A stretch of 17,051 nt of DNA from an uncultured Oscillospiraceae bacterium (GCA_934589525.1 CAKTOB010000039.1:1-17051), one strand, 5' to 3'. Positions 1 to 5,947 are shown, numbered from the stretch's first letter. The notes: generated by a model from the letters alone, not told the origin. A program made the numbers and translations.

Positions 1-104
1 TTACATTGGAGCCTATCTCAGAAAAAGAAGCAATATCCATTATCGCTTCCTATGAACACCTTGAGATCACCATGAAGTATGTATCAGAATACCCTTTTGA
101 GTAA
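1..104 (+). CDS. C-terminal end of an unidentified protein (partial)
   Basis: An open frame enters from the left edge (first full codon at position 3) and stops at TAA 102-104, giving 33 residues. The tail is acidic and hydrophilic and ends in YPFE. Codon choice is AT-rich, unlike the GC-rich genes further right. A strong terminator hairpin follows about 80 bases after the stop, which supports this being a real gene end. I do not recognise the family; the visible stretch is too short and carries no motif. The AT-richness and the toxin-antitoxin locus next door suggest the end of an accessory element, but that is inference. Confidence 0.5.
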   Translation, partial: TLEPISEKEAISIIASYEHLEITMKYVSEYPFE

Positions 105-182
105 TCACTATCAAAAACTCAGTGGCATTTCAAACAACGATGTGAAATCTAAAATATACGCATCAAGATACACCTTTCATAA

Positions 183-227
183 AAAATAAGCGATACCCAG
201 TCGAAAAGACCAGGTATCGCCTATTTT
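183..227. terminator. Bidirectional intrinsic terminator
   Basis: Arms GCGATACC (190-197) and GGTATCGC (213-220) pair perfectly, and an inner GTC/GAC pairing extends the stem. The left arm is preceded by an A-run and the right arm is followed by CTATTTT, so the hairpin could end transcripts from either side. It lies downstream of the partial gene ending at 104. Confidence 0.8.
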
Positions 228-355
228 CGTGTTACCAACCCTGCAAGACAGATGCCGTAATAGATAATTCATAGAATTACTGTGTTACGGACACCCGCCT
301 TTCACCGGGGGCTTTCGTTGTCCCACTCTGGAGCTTTCCTCCCTCATTTTTTGTC
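228..355. other. Gene-free AT/GC-mixed stretch, nothing recognised
   Basis: This stretch between the two terminators has no open frame with a credible ribosome binding site and no promoter that I would defend. It contains short C-rich/G-rich patches (for example CACCGGGGG near 303) without a clear long stem. Confidence 0.4.
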
Positions 356-399
356 AAAAAGCGGGGCGAATTACTGCATTTCCGCGCAATTCGCCCCGC
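356..399 (-). terminator. Intrinsic terminator reading leftward
   Basis: Perfect 12-bp arms GCGGGGCGAATT (361-372) and AATTCGCCCCGC (388-399) enclose a 15-nt loop. On the minus strand the stem is followed directly by TTTTTG (plus-strand A-run 356-360), the classic shape of a Rho-independent terminator. The only recognisable upstream minus-strand promoter is the antisense promoter at 706-734, so this is a candidate distal end for the antisense RNA of the toxin locus. Confidence 0.8.
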
Positions 400-406
400 T
401 TATTCC

Positions 407-435
407 TTGCAATCTGTCAAATTTTGTGCTATACT
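407..435 (+). promoter_or_regulatory. Promoter of the toxin mRNA
   Basis: A -35 box TTGCAA (407-412) is separated by exactly 17 bases from a -10 box TATACT (430-435). The predicted start is near 441-443, at the left arm of the long inverted repeat. The -35, spacer length and -10 are identical to those of the diguanylate cyclase promoter at 767-795. Confidence 0.75.
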
Positions 436-535
436 TCCATTGGTGCTACCAGTACCCCGGTAGGCGGTTCCCCTCGACTCTTTTCGGGGGTGAGATTCTC
501 TTTTGCCCCCAATCATTCGAGAGGGGGTGACGGTT

Positions 536-622
536 ATGGTTACATGGGAAGGAATTTTTCAATTCTGCCTTGTTCTTATCGCTGTCATTAGCTTGGTTCG
601 CCAAGATAATAATAAGAGATAA
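536..622 (+). CDS. Small holin-like membrane toxin (28 aa)
   Basis: The ORF starts at ATG 536 and stops at TAA 620-622, encoding 28 residues: a short N-terminus MVTWEGIFQF, a hydrophobic helix (about residues 7-21) and a charged tail ending in NNKR. This pattern matches the Firmicutes 'putative holin-like toxin' peptides (Hol_Tox type), thought to act on the membrane as type I toxins. A strong Shine-Dalgarno, GGGGGTGA at 523-530, sits five bases upstream. In the mRNA the segment CCCCTC (470-475) can pair with GAGGGG (521-526) and mask it. An opposing promoter at 706-734 would make RNA antisense to the whole gene. Family assignment is by pattern recognition; toxicity is inferred. Confidence 0.75.
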   Translation: MVTWEGIFQFCLVLIAVISLVRQDNNKR

Positions 623-657
623 CCGCCCAACTTTCCCCAAAGTAACGGTTATCTCTT
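614..657. terminator. Shared hairpin terminator overlapping the toxin stop codon
   Basis: Perfect 12-bp arms AAGAGATAACCG (614-625) and CGGTTATCTCTT (646-657) flank a 20-nt loop. The left arm includes the last codons and stop of the toxin ORF. On the minus strand the stem is followed by a T-rich run (ATTATTATCTT), and on the plus strand by only a weak tail. It may end the antisense RNA early and protect or end the toxin mRNA, as the shared terminator does in Fst/par-type loci. Confidence 0.7.
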
Positions 658-699
658 AGCACTATTTGGGGGAACCGACCTACTGGTAGCACCCTTTGT
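614..699 (-). ncRNA. Candidate antisense RNA antitoxin
   Basis: The minus-strand promoter at 706-734 predicts an RNA starting near 699 that begins ACAAAGGGTGCTACC. Its first 30 bases equal the reverse complement of the right inverted-repeat arm and therefore resemble the 5' end of the toxin mRNA. It may stop after the hairpin 614-657 (roughly 85-90 nt) or read across the toxin gene to the terminator at 356-399 (roughly 340 nt). In either case it overlaps the 3' part of the toxin transcript. The RNA is inferred from promoter and terminator signals; no transcript data are available. Confidence 0.55.
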
Positions 700-705
700 A
701 TCTAT

Positions 706-734
706 ACTATACCCCAAATCCGCCGGTTTGTCAA
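706..734 (-). promoter_or_regulatory. Promoter of the antisense RNA
   Basis: On the minus strand a consensus -35 TTGACA (plus-strand 729-734) is followed after 17 bases by TATAGT (706-711). This is one of the strongest promoters in the window, yet no minus-strand gene follows it, so an RNA product is the simplest reading. It is stronger than the opposing toxin promoter, as expected for an antitoxin in excess. Confidence 0.8.
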
Positions 735-766
735 TAGCGCAACTCCGGGCGGACCTGTGCAGCCAC

Positions 767-795
767 TTGCAAGAATCATCTCCGTGTGGTATACT
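767..795 (+). promoter_or_regulatory. Promoter of the diguanylate cyclase gene
   Basis: A -35 TTGCAA (767-772), a 17-base spacer and a -10 TATACT (790-795), with TG one base before the -10 (extended -10). The start is predicted near 802, leaving a leader of about 40 bases with a small ATGCC/GGCAT hairpin before the ribosome binding site. Confidence 0.75.
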
Positions 796-842
796 TGCGT
801 TAAGTTATGCCCATAAAGGCATTGGTGCGGAGGAACAGTGCA

Positions 843-1982
843 ATGATCGTTTGGGAAGAGATCCTAGTGGCAAACGGCGGGGCCATATTGATGATGTGGT
901 TTCTGCTCAATTGCAGACGGAAAAACCGGGAGAATATCCGGGGAGAGGCCCGGCTGTATGATGCCATGGCGCTGGCGAATCTGCTGGGGGCCCTGCTGGA
1001 GACCTTCTCCTTCTGGGTGGACGGGAAGCTCTTCCCCGGGGCCCGGGCGCTGAATATGCTTGCCAACAGCCTGTGCTTCCTGGTCACCGTGAGCATTGCC
1101 CTGCTGTGGACCTTTTATGTGGATCTTCTCATTTATCGGAACTACAAGCGGACCATGCGCAACGCGAAATTTCTTCTGGTCCCCTGGCTCATAGAAGATA
1201 TCGCAATTCTATGCAACCTGTTGAAACCCGGCTTCCTGTTTGCCGTTTCGGAGGCGAACGTCTACCACCGGGGACAGTGGGCCATCATTTGTTTTGTCAT
1301 CCCGATATTTTATTTTGCTTACACCACGCATCTGGTATATTCCTCCAAACGGCAGGGCTTCAACATGAATTTCTTCCCGGTGCTGTATTTCATCGGCCCC
1401 TGTCTGGCCGGTGTCCTTATTCAGCTGTTTTACTACGGCATCACCACCTCCTGGGCCTCCGCGGCCGTGGCTTTGAGCTTTGTGCAGATGCAGGGCTATG
1501 CGGAAAACCTCTATACCGACGAGCTCTCCGGCCTTTATAACCGCCGCTACTTAAACAGCCTTTTGGCAGAGCAAACCCGGACCAACCGGCGGAGCCTCTA
1601 CGGCATCATGATGGACATCAACGATTTTAAGGCCATCAATGACCAATTCGGCCACGGCACCGGGGACCAGGCCATCTGCAAAATGGGGGACATCCTCTTC
1701 CGCTCCATTCCCGAGGGCGGCATCGCCATCCGCTACGCCGGAGACGAGTTCATCGTCCTGCTCCCCGGCGGCGACGAAGCCACCGCCCTGGCCACCGCCA
1801 GAGAAATCGACCGGCACCTCTCCCGCTTCAATCATTCCGGCGAGGCCCCCTTCACCCTCACCGTCTCCATGGGCTGGAGCCCCTTTGACCCGGCACAGGG
1901 CAAGGAAGCCTTCCTTGCGGCCATGGATGAAAAGATGTACGAACAGAAGCGCAAATACCACCGCGTTCAAAACGCCACATGA
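843..1982 (+). CDS. Membrane-anchored diguanylate cyclase (GGDEF domain)
   Basis: This 379-residue protein has an N-terminal membrane module (about residues 5-215, roughly six hydrophobic segments) and a C-terminal GGDEF domain (about 220-375) that should make cyclic di-GMP from two GTP. Visible motifs are the entry motif DELSGLYNRRY (226-236), the metal/GTP motif MMDINDFKAIND with D258, and the signature AGDEF (299-303, Ala in place of the first Gly, as in many active enzymes). The usual RxxD inhibitory site before the signature is replaced by PEGG (290-293), so product inhibition at that site looks lost. I chose ATG 843 because GGAGG (829-833) lies nine bases upstream; an in-frame ATG at 807 lacks a site. 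It is a single-gene unit with its own promoter and terminator. The membrane sensor type is not recognised. Confidence 0.9.
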   Translation: MIVWEEILVANGGAILMMWFLLNCRRKNRENIRGEARLYDAMALANLLGALLETFSFWVDGKLFPGARALNMLANSLCFLVTVSIALLWTFYVDLLIYRNYKRTMRNAKFLLVPWLIEDIAILCNLLKPGFLFAVSEANVYHRGQWAIICFVIPIFYFAYTTHLVYSSKRQGFNMNFFPVLYFIGPCLAGVLIQLFYYGITTSWASAAVALSFVQMQGYAENLYTDELSGLYNRRYLNSLLAEQTRTNRRSLYGIMMDINDFKAINDQFGHGTGDQAICKMGDILFRSIPEGGIAIRYAGDEFIVLLPGGDEATALATAREIDRHLSRFNHSGEAPFTLTVSMGWSPFDPAQGKEAFLAAMDEKMYEQKRKYHRVQNAT

Positions 1983-1989
1983 TCGCAAA

Positions 1990-2048
1990 CCCCATAGAGG
2001 AAGCCCGGAACCAACAGTTCCCATGGGCCCTCTATGGGGGATTTTTTC
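1990..2048 (+). terminator. Intrinsic terminator of the diguanylate cyclase gene
   Basis: Arms CCCCATAGAGG (1990-2000) and CCTCTATGGGG (2029-2039) pair perfectly and are followed by GGATTTTTT. It starts eight bases after the stop codon. Confidence 0.9.
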
Positions 2049-2051
2049 CTA

Positions 2052-2107
2052 AATTCCGATTTCGGAATTATTATCCGATTTTCAAAAGTTTATTCCGATT
2101 TCGGAAT
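2052..2107. repeat. Tandem palindromes at a convergent gene junction
   Basis: Two near-identical palindromes occur, AATTCCGA-TT-TCGGAATT (2052-2069) and ATTCCGA-TT-TCGGAAT (2092-2107). A degenerate copy (ATCCGATTTTC, 2073-2083) lies between them. The centres are 19 and 20 bases apart, close to two helical turns each. They sit between the end of the diguanylate cyclase gene and the end of the MATE gene, and the last copy touches the MATE stop region. They could be protein-binding sites or weak terminators. Confidence 0.65.
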
Positions 2108-2108
2108 T

Positions 2109-3467
2109 TTATTTCTTTTGCACCCTGCGATAGTGGAAGGTGCGGTCTTTATAGAGAAACATCCCAACGCTGACCGCCAAGGAGGCCAGTTCCGCCGGGA
2201 CCACCGCCAGCCATACCCCGTCCAGCCCCAGCAGCTGGGGCAGGAGTAGCACCGCCGCCACCTGAAACAGCAGCGTCCGCAGGAAGGAGATCAGGGCGCT
2301 GGTCAGGCCGTCCCCCAGGGCCGTAAAGAAGGAGGAGGCGTAGACATTGAATCCCATAATGAGGAAGCTCAGGCCGTAGAGCCGGAAGGCCCGGGTGGTC
2401 AGCGTCAGCAGGGCCGGGTCATAGCCCACGAAGAACCGGGCCACCTGGGGGATGAGGTACATGGACACCACCGTCATAGCAACCGCTGCCACCCCAATGA
2501 GTCGGAGGCTCATGGCATAGAGGTTGTGGACCTCGCCTTGATTCTGGGCCCCGTAATGGAAGCTGACAATGGGGGCGCTGCCCACGGAATAGCCCACGAA
2601 TACTGCCACAAAGAGGAACGCCGCGTACATGATCACGCCGTAGGCCGCCACCCCGTCCTCCCCCGCAAAGCGGAGCAGCTGGTAATTGTAAAGGATGTTC
2701 ACCAGGGACATAGAGACGTTGGTCATGAGCTCCGAGGAGCCGTTGGTGCAGGCCATCCACAGCACCCGTCCCTGAAAGCGGGGCCGCCGCAAATGCAGGC
2801 AGCTGGTGTTGCGGCTGCTTAAAAAATAGAACACCGGCAGCACGCCGCCGACAATCTGGCTGAGGACGGTGGCAATAGCCGCTCCTTCCACACCCCAGCC
2901 CAGGCCCCCCACCAGCACCACGTCCAGCACCATATTGGTGACACCGGCCCCCACCGTGACCCAGAAGCCCAGGTTGGGCTTTTCCGCCGTAACGAAAAAG
3001 CTCTGGAACATGTTCTGCAAAATAAAGGTGGGCAGTCCCATCAGTAAAATCCGGCCATACCGCAGGGCATACTCCAGCATCTCCCCCCGGCCTCCCAGCA
3101 GCACCCCAATGGGCCGCAGGAATGCGATCCCCAGCGCTGCAAAGGCGCTGCCGGCCAGAAGGGCCGCCGCCAGAAACAGACTAAAATAGGCATCTGCCTT
3201 CTCCCCGTCCCGTTCCCCCAGGGCAATGCCCACAATGGCGGAACCGCCGGTGCCCAGCATGAAGCCGATGGTGCCAAGGAGCATGGGCACCGGCCAGATC
3301 AGGTTCACCCCCGCAAAGCCCGTTTTCCCCACAAAGTTGGATACACACAGGCCGTCCACAATGCCGTAGACAGAGGTAAACAGCATGGTCCCAATACTGG
3401 GCAGCACAAACCGCAGTAGCCGGGAGACGGTAAAATGATCGGACAACTGAATATTTTGCTTTGACAT
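2109..3467 (-). CDS. MATE-family multidrug/cation exporter
   Basis: A 452-residue polytopic membrane protein with about 12 transmembrane segments in two homologous halves, the normal length for MATE exporters, which expel drugs or metabolites in exchange for Na+ or H+. The N-terminal stretch FVLPSIGTMLFTSVYGIVDG followed by FVGKTGFAGVNLIWP is typical of the MepA-like bacterial branch. I chose the start at 3467 (MSKQNIQLSDHF) because it has AAAGG eight bases upstream and fits the family start; the frame stays open to an ATG at 3581 that adds 38 non-conserved residues. Transcription should start near 3644 from the promoter at 3651-3679, giving a leader of about 177 bases. The gene is convergent with the diguanylate cyclase gene. 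The substrate cannot be told from sequence. Confidence 0.9.
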   Translation of the reverse strand: MSKQNIQLSDHFTVSRLLRFVLPSIGTMLFTSVYGIVDGLCVSNFVGKTGFAGVNLIWPVPMLLGTIGFMLGTGGSAIVGIALGERDGEKADAYFSLFLAAALLAGSAFAALGIAFLRPIGVLLGGRGEMLEYALRYGRILLMGLPTFILQNMFQSFFVTAEKPNLGFWVTVGAGVTNMVLDVVLVGGLGWGVEGAAIATVLSQIVGGVLPVFYFLSSRNTSCLHLRRPRFQGRVLWMACTNGSSELMTNVSMSLVNILYNYQLLRFAGEDGVAAYGVIMYAAFLFVAVFVGYSVGSAPIVSFHYGAQNQGEVHNLYAMSLRLIGVAAVAMTVVSMYLIPQVARFFVGYDPALLTLTTRAFRLYGLSFLIMGFNVYASSFFTALGDGLTSALISFLRTLLFQVAAVLLLPQLLGLDGVWLAVVPAELASLAVSVGMFLYKDRTFHYRRVQKK

Positions 3468-3650
3468 AAATACAACCTTTCCAAAACAAAAAGGTCGGAC
3501 AAGAACCGCTGCCCTCTGCGCCCCCTCCTCTGCTGCGGTGCTACGGCACCCACAGCCTCCGGGAAACGCAAACAGCGACATCTTATCCGGCCTTCCAATT
3601 ACGTTGAAATAGCCCTCCGATGAGCAAACAGATATTCCTTTTTCACGATA

Positions 3651-3679
3651 TTTATACCATCAATTCCGCCAATTGTCAA
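3651..3679 (-). promoter_or_regulatory. Promoter of the MATE exporter gene
   Basis: Minus-strand -35 TTGACA (3674-3679), 17-base spacer, -10 TATAAA (3651-3656). The -35 box lies in a copy of the ATTGTCA heptamer that is tandemly repeated at 3777-3807. The predicted leader to the MATE start is about 177 bases. Confidence 0.75.
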
Positions 3680-3694
3680 TGCCCCCTGACGCCC

Positions 3695-3731
3695 GAATAC
3701 AACCCGCGCGGTTTCGCTGGGGGGTGTATTC
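3695..3731. repeat. Hairpin repeat element
   Basis: Arms GAATACAACCC (3695-3705) and GGGGTGTATTC (3721-3731) pair with one mismatch around a GC-rich loop. It lies in the 351-base gap between the VanZ-family gene and the MATE gene. No T-run follows on either strand, so a repeat element is more likely than a terminator. Confidence 0.5.
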
Positions 3732-3776
3732 TCTGCAAAACGTATTTCAAAAACAGGCACGTCCGTTGTCTCGATA

Positions 3777-3807
3777 ATTGTCAACTGTCCATTGTCAATT
3801 GTCAATT
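3777..3807. repeat. Tandem ATTGTCA heptamer repeat
   Basis: Four head-to-tail 7-base units start at 3777, 3784, 3791 and 3798 (ATTGTCA, ACTGTCC, ATTGTCA, ATTGTCA). On the minus strand every full unit reads TGACAAT, and neighbouring units create TTGACA hexamers. A single further copy at 3672-3678 supplies the -35 box of the MATE promoter. Confidence 0.7.
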
Positions 3808-3818
3808 TTCTCACCCCG

Positions 3819-4424
3819 TTATGCTGCAAACGTCTGCCGGTACAAAACCCGCTCCCGGCCATCGGACAGGCCCAGGGCTTCTTGCCACCAGCAGGTGGTG
3901 CCAAGGGAGCGGTCCAGGAGGCGGAAGCACAGGTAGCCCAGAAGACCTCCCAGGAAGTTCATGATCACGTCGTCTACGTCGGCGCTGCGGCCGATGAAAT
4001 ACTGGAAGGTCTCAATGCTTCCGGTGGCCAGCAGCACCGTCAGGGCGGTGGCGGGGAGGGAGCGGAGACGGTGGGCGGCAATGGGCAGCAGGAGCCCTAA
4101 GGGCAGGAACATGGCGATGTTTAATAGCAGCTGGGCGGCCATGATTCGGGGACCGGCGGTGTAGCATTCCGTGACCCAGATGAAGGGCACCAGATTCAGA
4201 TGGTACTGAGCCGGGTGGAAGCTGATATTGGGGTAGAAAAAGAAAATGGTCAGATACAGCAGGGATGCCACGCACAGTCCCAGCAGGCACTTGGCCAGGT
4301 GGTAAAGCCCGGGACGCTGACCATTGCATTTGGTGACGTATACCCCGTAGGGCACATAGGCCAAGACACAGACGGCGGCCAGCACAGGCAGGGCCGAAGT
4401 ATAGGTAAAATAATAACTCAGCAT
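3819..4424 (-). CDS. VanZ-family membrane protein
   Basis: This 201-residue protein has about five hydrophobic segments and the VanZ-type core: an N-x-x-MFLPLGLLLP segment (about 102-114), then a Glu-containing helix SIETFQYFIGRSADVDDVIMN with G-R and D-D (about 136-156) and a glycine-rich helix. VanZ proteins lower susceptibility to glycopeptides such as teicoplanin by an unclear route, and most family members have no proven role. No vanA/vanX-like genes are nearby, so resistance should not be assumed. The start at 4424 has GGAGG eight bases upstream. A hairpin with arms CAGTCAT (4437-4443) and ATGACTG (4449-4455) abuts that site in the leader and might affect its access. It has its own promoter at 4457-4485. 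Confidence 0.85.
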   Translation of the reverse strand: MLSYYFTYTSALPVLAAVCVLAYVPYGVYVTKCNGQRPGLYHLAKCLLGLCVASLLYLTIFFFYPNISFHPAQYHLNLVPFIWVTECYTAGPRIMAAQLLLNIAMFLPLGLLLPIAAHRLRSLPATALTVLLATGSIETFQYFIGRSADVDDVIMNFLGGLLGYLCFRLLDRSLGTTCWWQEALGLSDGRERVLYRQTFAA

Positions 4425-4456
4425 TCCGGGAACCTCCAGTCATTTTTGATGACTGA

Positions 4457-4485
4457 ATTATACCACGGAATGCTGAATTTGTCCT
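4457..4485 (-). promoter_or_regulatory. Promoter of the VanZ-family gene
   Basis: Minus-strand -10 TATAAT (4457-4462) with a TG extension, and a weak -35 AGGACA (4480-4485) 17 bases upstream. It lies in the 93-base gap after the brnQ stop, so the VanZ gene can be expressed apart from brnQ. Confidence 0.65.
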
Positions 4486-4517
4486 TAACGCTTGTTTATA
4501 GGATTTTTAAGGCTCCC

Positions 4518-5861
4518 TTAATTTTGGGGCTTCAGGGCTCTTAAGAAAAGCCCCAGCACCAGGCCCAGGGCTCCGGGGAGCACCCAGCCCATGCCCCGGG
4601 AGAACAGGGGCACCGCCCCATTGGCCCAGGTCAGAAGCCCTTCCACCCGGAGCGCTGCCTTGGCCCCGGCGGGCATGGCGTTCAGCAGGTCCAGGAAGGC
4701 CGCAACCAAAGTAAAGCCCGTAACGCTGGCAAAGACCCGGCGGTCATGGCCGAAAAACCGGCCGAAAAGGGTCAAAAGGATCAGAGTGATGGACATGGGA
4801 TACAAAAACATCAGTACCGGCAGGGAGACGGTGATGATGGTGGTAAGCCCCAAGTTGGAGATCACCAGGGGGAACAGGCTAAAGAGCACCGTAAAGCTTT
4901 TGTAGGAGACCTTGGGGAAGAGCAGGGCGAAGGTCTCGGCGCAGCTGGTGACAAGACCGATGGAGGTTTTGAGACAGGCCAGGGTCACGGTGGCGGCCAG
5001 AATCAGCTGGCCCGCCCGGCCAAAGTAATGGTGGGCAATGTCCGCCAGGGCGATGCCGCCGTTTTCGCTGGTGGCGAAGACCCCCCGGCTCTGGGCACCC
5101 ATCCAGGTGATGAGGGCGTAGATGAGGGCCATGAGCAGGCAGCTGAAAAGGCCCGACAGGCAGGTGCTTTTGGCCAGATCTTCGGGCTTCTGGATGCCCA
5201 GCTGCCGGAGGACCTGGATCACCGTAATGCCGAAGGCCAGGGCCGCCAGGGTGTCCATGGTGTTATAGCCCTCCAGGAAGCCGGTCATCATGGCATCGGA
5301 CACATAGGCCCCCTCCGGGGCGATTTGGGAGACCTTGGCCATGGGAGAAACCAGAGAAGCGATGATCAGGCTGGACAGAAACACCAGAAACACCGGATTG
5401 ATGACCCGGCCCACCCAGGTGAGGATGTGGCTGGGCCGCAGGGAAAAGTACAGCACCAGCAGGAAAAACAAGGCAGAAAACAGCAGCAGCCACAGTTTTT
5501 CCTCGCCCCCCTGCAGCAGGGGCACCACGCCCACGGTGAAGGAGGTGGAGGCGCAGCGGGGGATGGCAAAGCAGGGGCCGATGGTCAGATACAGCAGCAC
5601 CGTAAAAAACAGGCCGTAGCCCCGGCTGACCTGACCGGCAAGATCTGCTAAACTTTCGCTGCGGGAGATGCCCATGGCGGCCACACCCAGCAAAGGAAGA
5701 CCCACGCCGGTGATGATGAAGCCTACAGTGGCCATTACACTGGCAGAACCGGCGGCCTGTCCCATGTGTACGGGGAAAATCAGATTGCCGGCTCCGAAGA
5801 ATAGACCGAACAGCATACTTGCTACGGCTATGGTTTCTCGCACTGTTAATTTCCGTTTCAT
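4518..5861 (-). CDS. brnQ: Branched-chain amino-acid transporter (LIVCS family)
   Basis: A 447-residue polytopic protein with about 12 transmembrane segments, the usual length for the LIVCS family, which imports leucine, isoleucine and valine coupled to Na+ or H+. The N-terminal signature ASMLFGLFFGAGNLIFP (about residues 14-30) and GPCFAIPRCASTSFTVGV (about 95-112) are hallmarks of BrnQ. The start at 5861 (MKRKLTVRET) has AAAGGA upstream. I see no strong terminator before the VanZ gene, but the latter has its own promoter. A 21-bp palindrome covers the -35 box and AT-rich CodY-like sites lie just upstream, which fits amino-acid-responsive control. Confidence 0.93.
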   Translation of the reverse strand: MKRKLTVRETIAVASMLFGLFFGAGNLIFPVHMGQAAGSASVMATVGFIITGVGLPLLGVAAMGISRSESLADLAGQVSRGYGLFFTVLLYLTIGPCFAIPRCASTSFTVGVVPLLQGGEEKLWLLLFSALFFLLVLYFSLRPSHILTWVGRVINPVFLVFLSSLIIASLVSPMAKVSQIAPEGAYVSDAMMTGFLEGYNTMDTLAALAFGITVIQVLRQLGIQKPEDLAKSTCLSGLFSCLLMALIYALITWMGAQSRGVFATSENGGIALADIAHHYFGRAGQLILAATVTLACLKTSIGLVTSCAETFALLFPKVSYKSFTVLFSLFPLVISNLGLTTIITVSLPVLMFLYPMSITLILLTLFGRFFGHDRRVFASVTGFTLVAAFLDLLNAMPAGAKAALRVEGLLTWANGAVPLFSRGMGWVLPGALGLVLGLFLRALKPQN

Positions 5862-5917
5862 AAATGTCTTCCTTTCTTTTTTCTGCGGACACTGCCGCGA
5901 AGATGTGAATTAGGCCC

Positions 5918-5947
5918 AGTATAACACAAATGTTCACAACTTGTAAA
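5918..5947 (-). promoter_or_regulatory. Promoter of brnQ
   Basis: Minus-strand -35 TTTACA (5942-5947) and -10 TATACT (5918-5923) with an 18-base spacer; the start is near 5911, leaving a leader of about 50 bases. The -35 box lies inside the palindrome at 5930-5950. Confidence 0.65.

Larger units (their letters stand above)
442..693. repeat. Long inverted repeat framing the toxin locus
   Basis: The left arm 442-473 contains GGTGCTACCAGTA (442-454) and GTAGGCGGTTCCCC (460-473). The right arm 668-693 is its reverse complement, with perfect pairing of 442-454 to 681-693 and a second block GGGGAACCG (669-677). The left arm carries about six extra bases between the blocks. The arms sit at the predicted 5' ends of the two opposing RNAs. 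They could therefore close the toxin mRNA end to end, and they give both RNAs almost the same first bases. Confidence 0.8.

Noticed and set aside
282..530. Plus-strand open frame of 82 codons left of the toxin gene
   Set aside because: It crosses a terminator hairpin and the toxin promoter and leader, has no ribosome binding site, and shows no family signature.
446..640. Minus-strand open frame of 64 codons opposite the toxin gene
   Set aside because: It would be carried by the antisense RNA, but it has no ribosome binding site and its sequence is fixed by the inverted repeats and toxin codons. A regulatory RNA is the simpler reading.
3599..3904. Minus-strand open frame of 101 codons between the VanZ and MATE genes
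   Set aside because: It runs through the heptamer repeat, a hairpin repeat and the MATE promoter, so it is repeat-derived rather than a gene.
4746..5651. Plus-strand open frame (301 codons) opposite brnQ
   Set aside because: The Gly/Gln/His-rich product is typical of antisense to a membrane-protein gene, and brnQ on the other strand is unambiguous.
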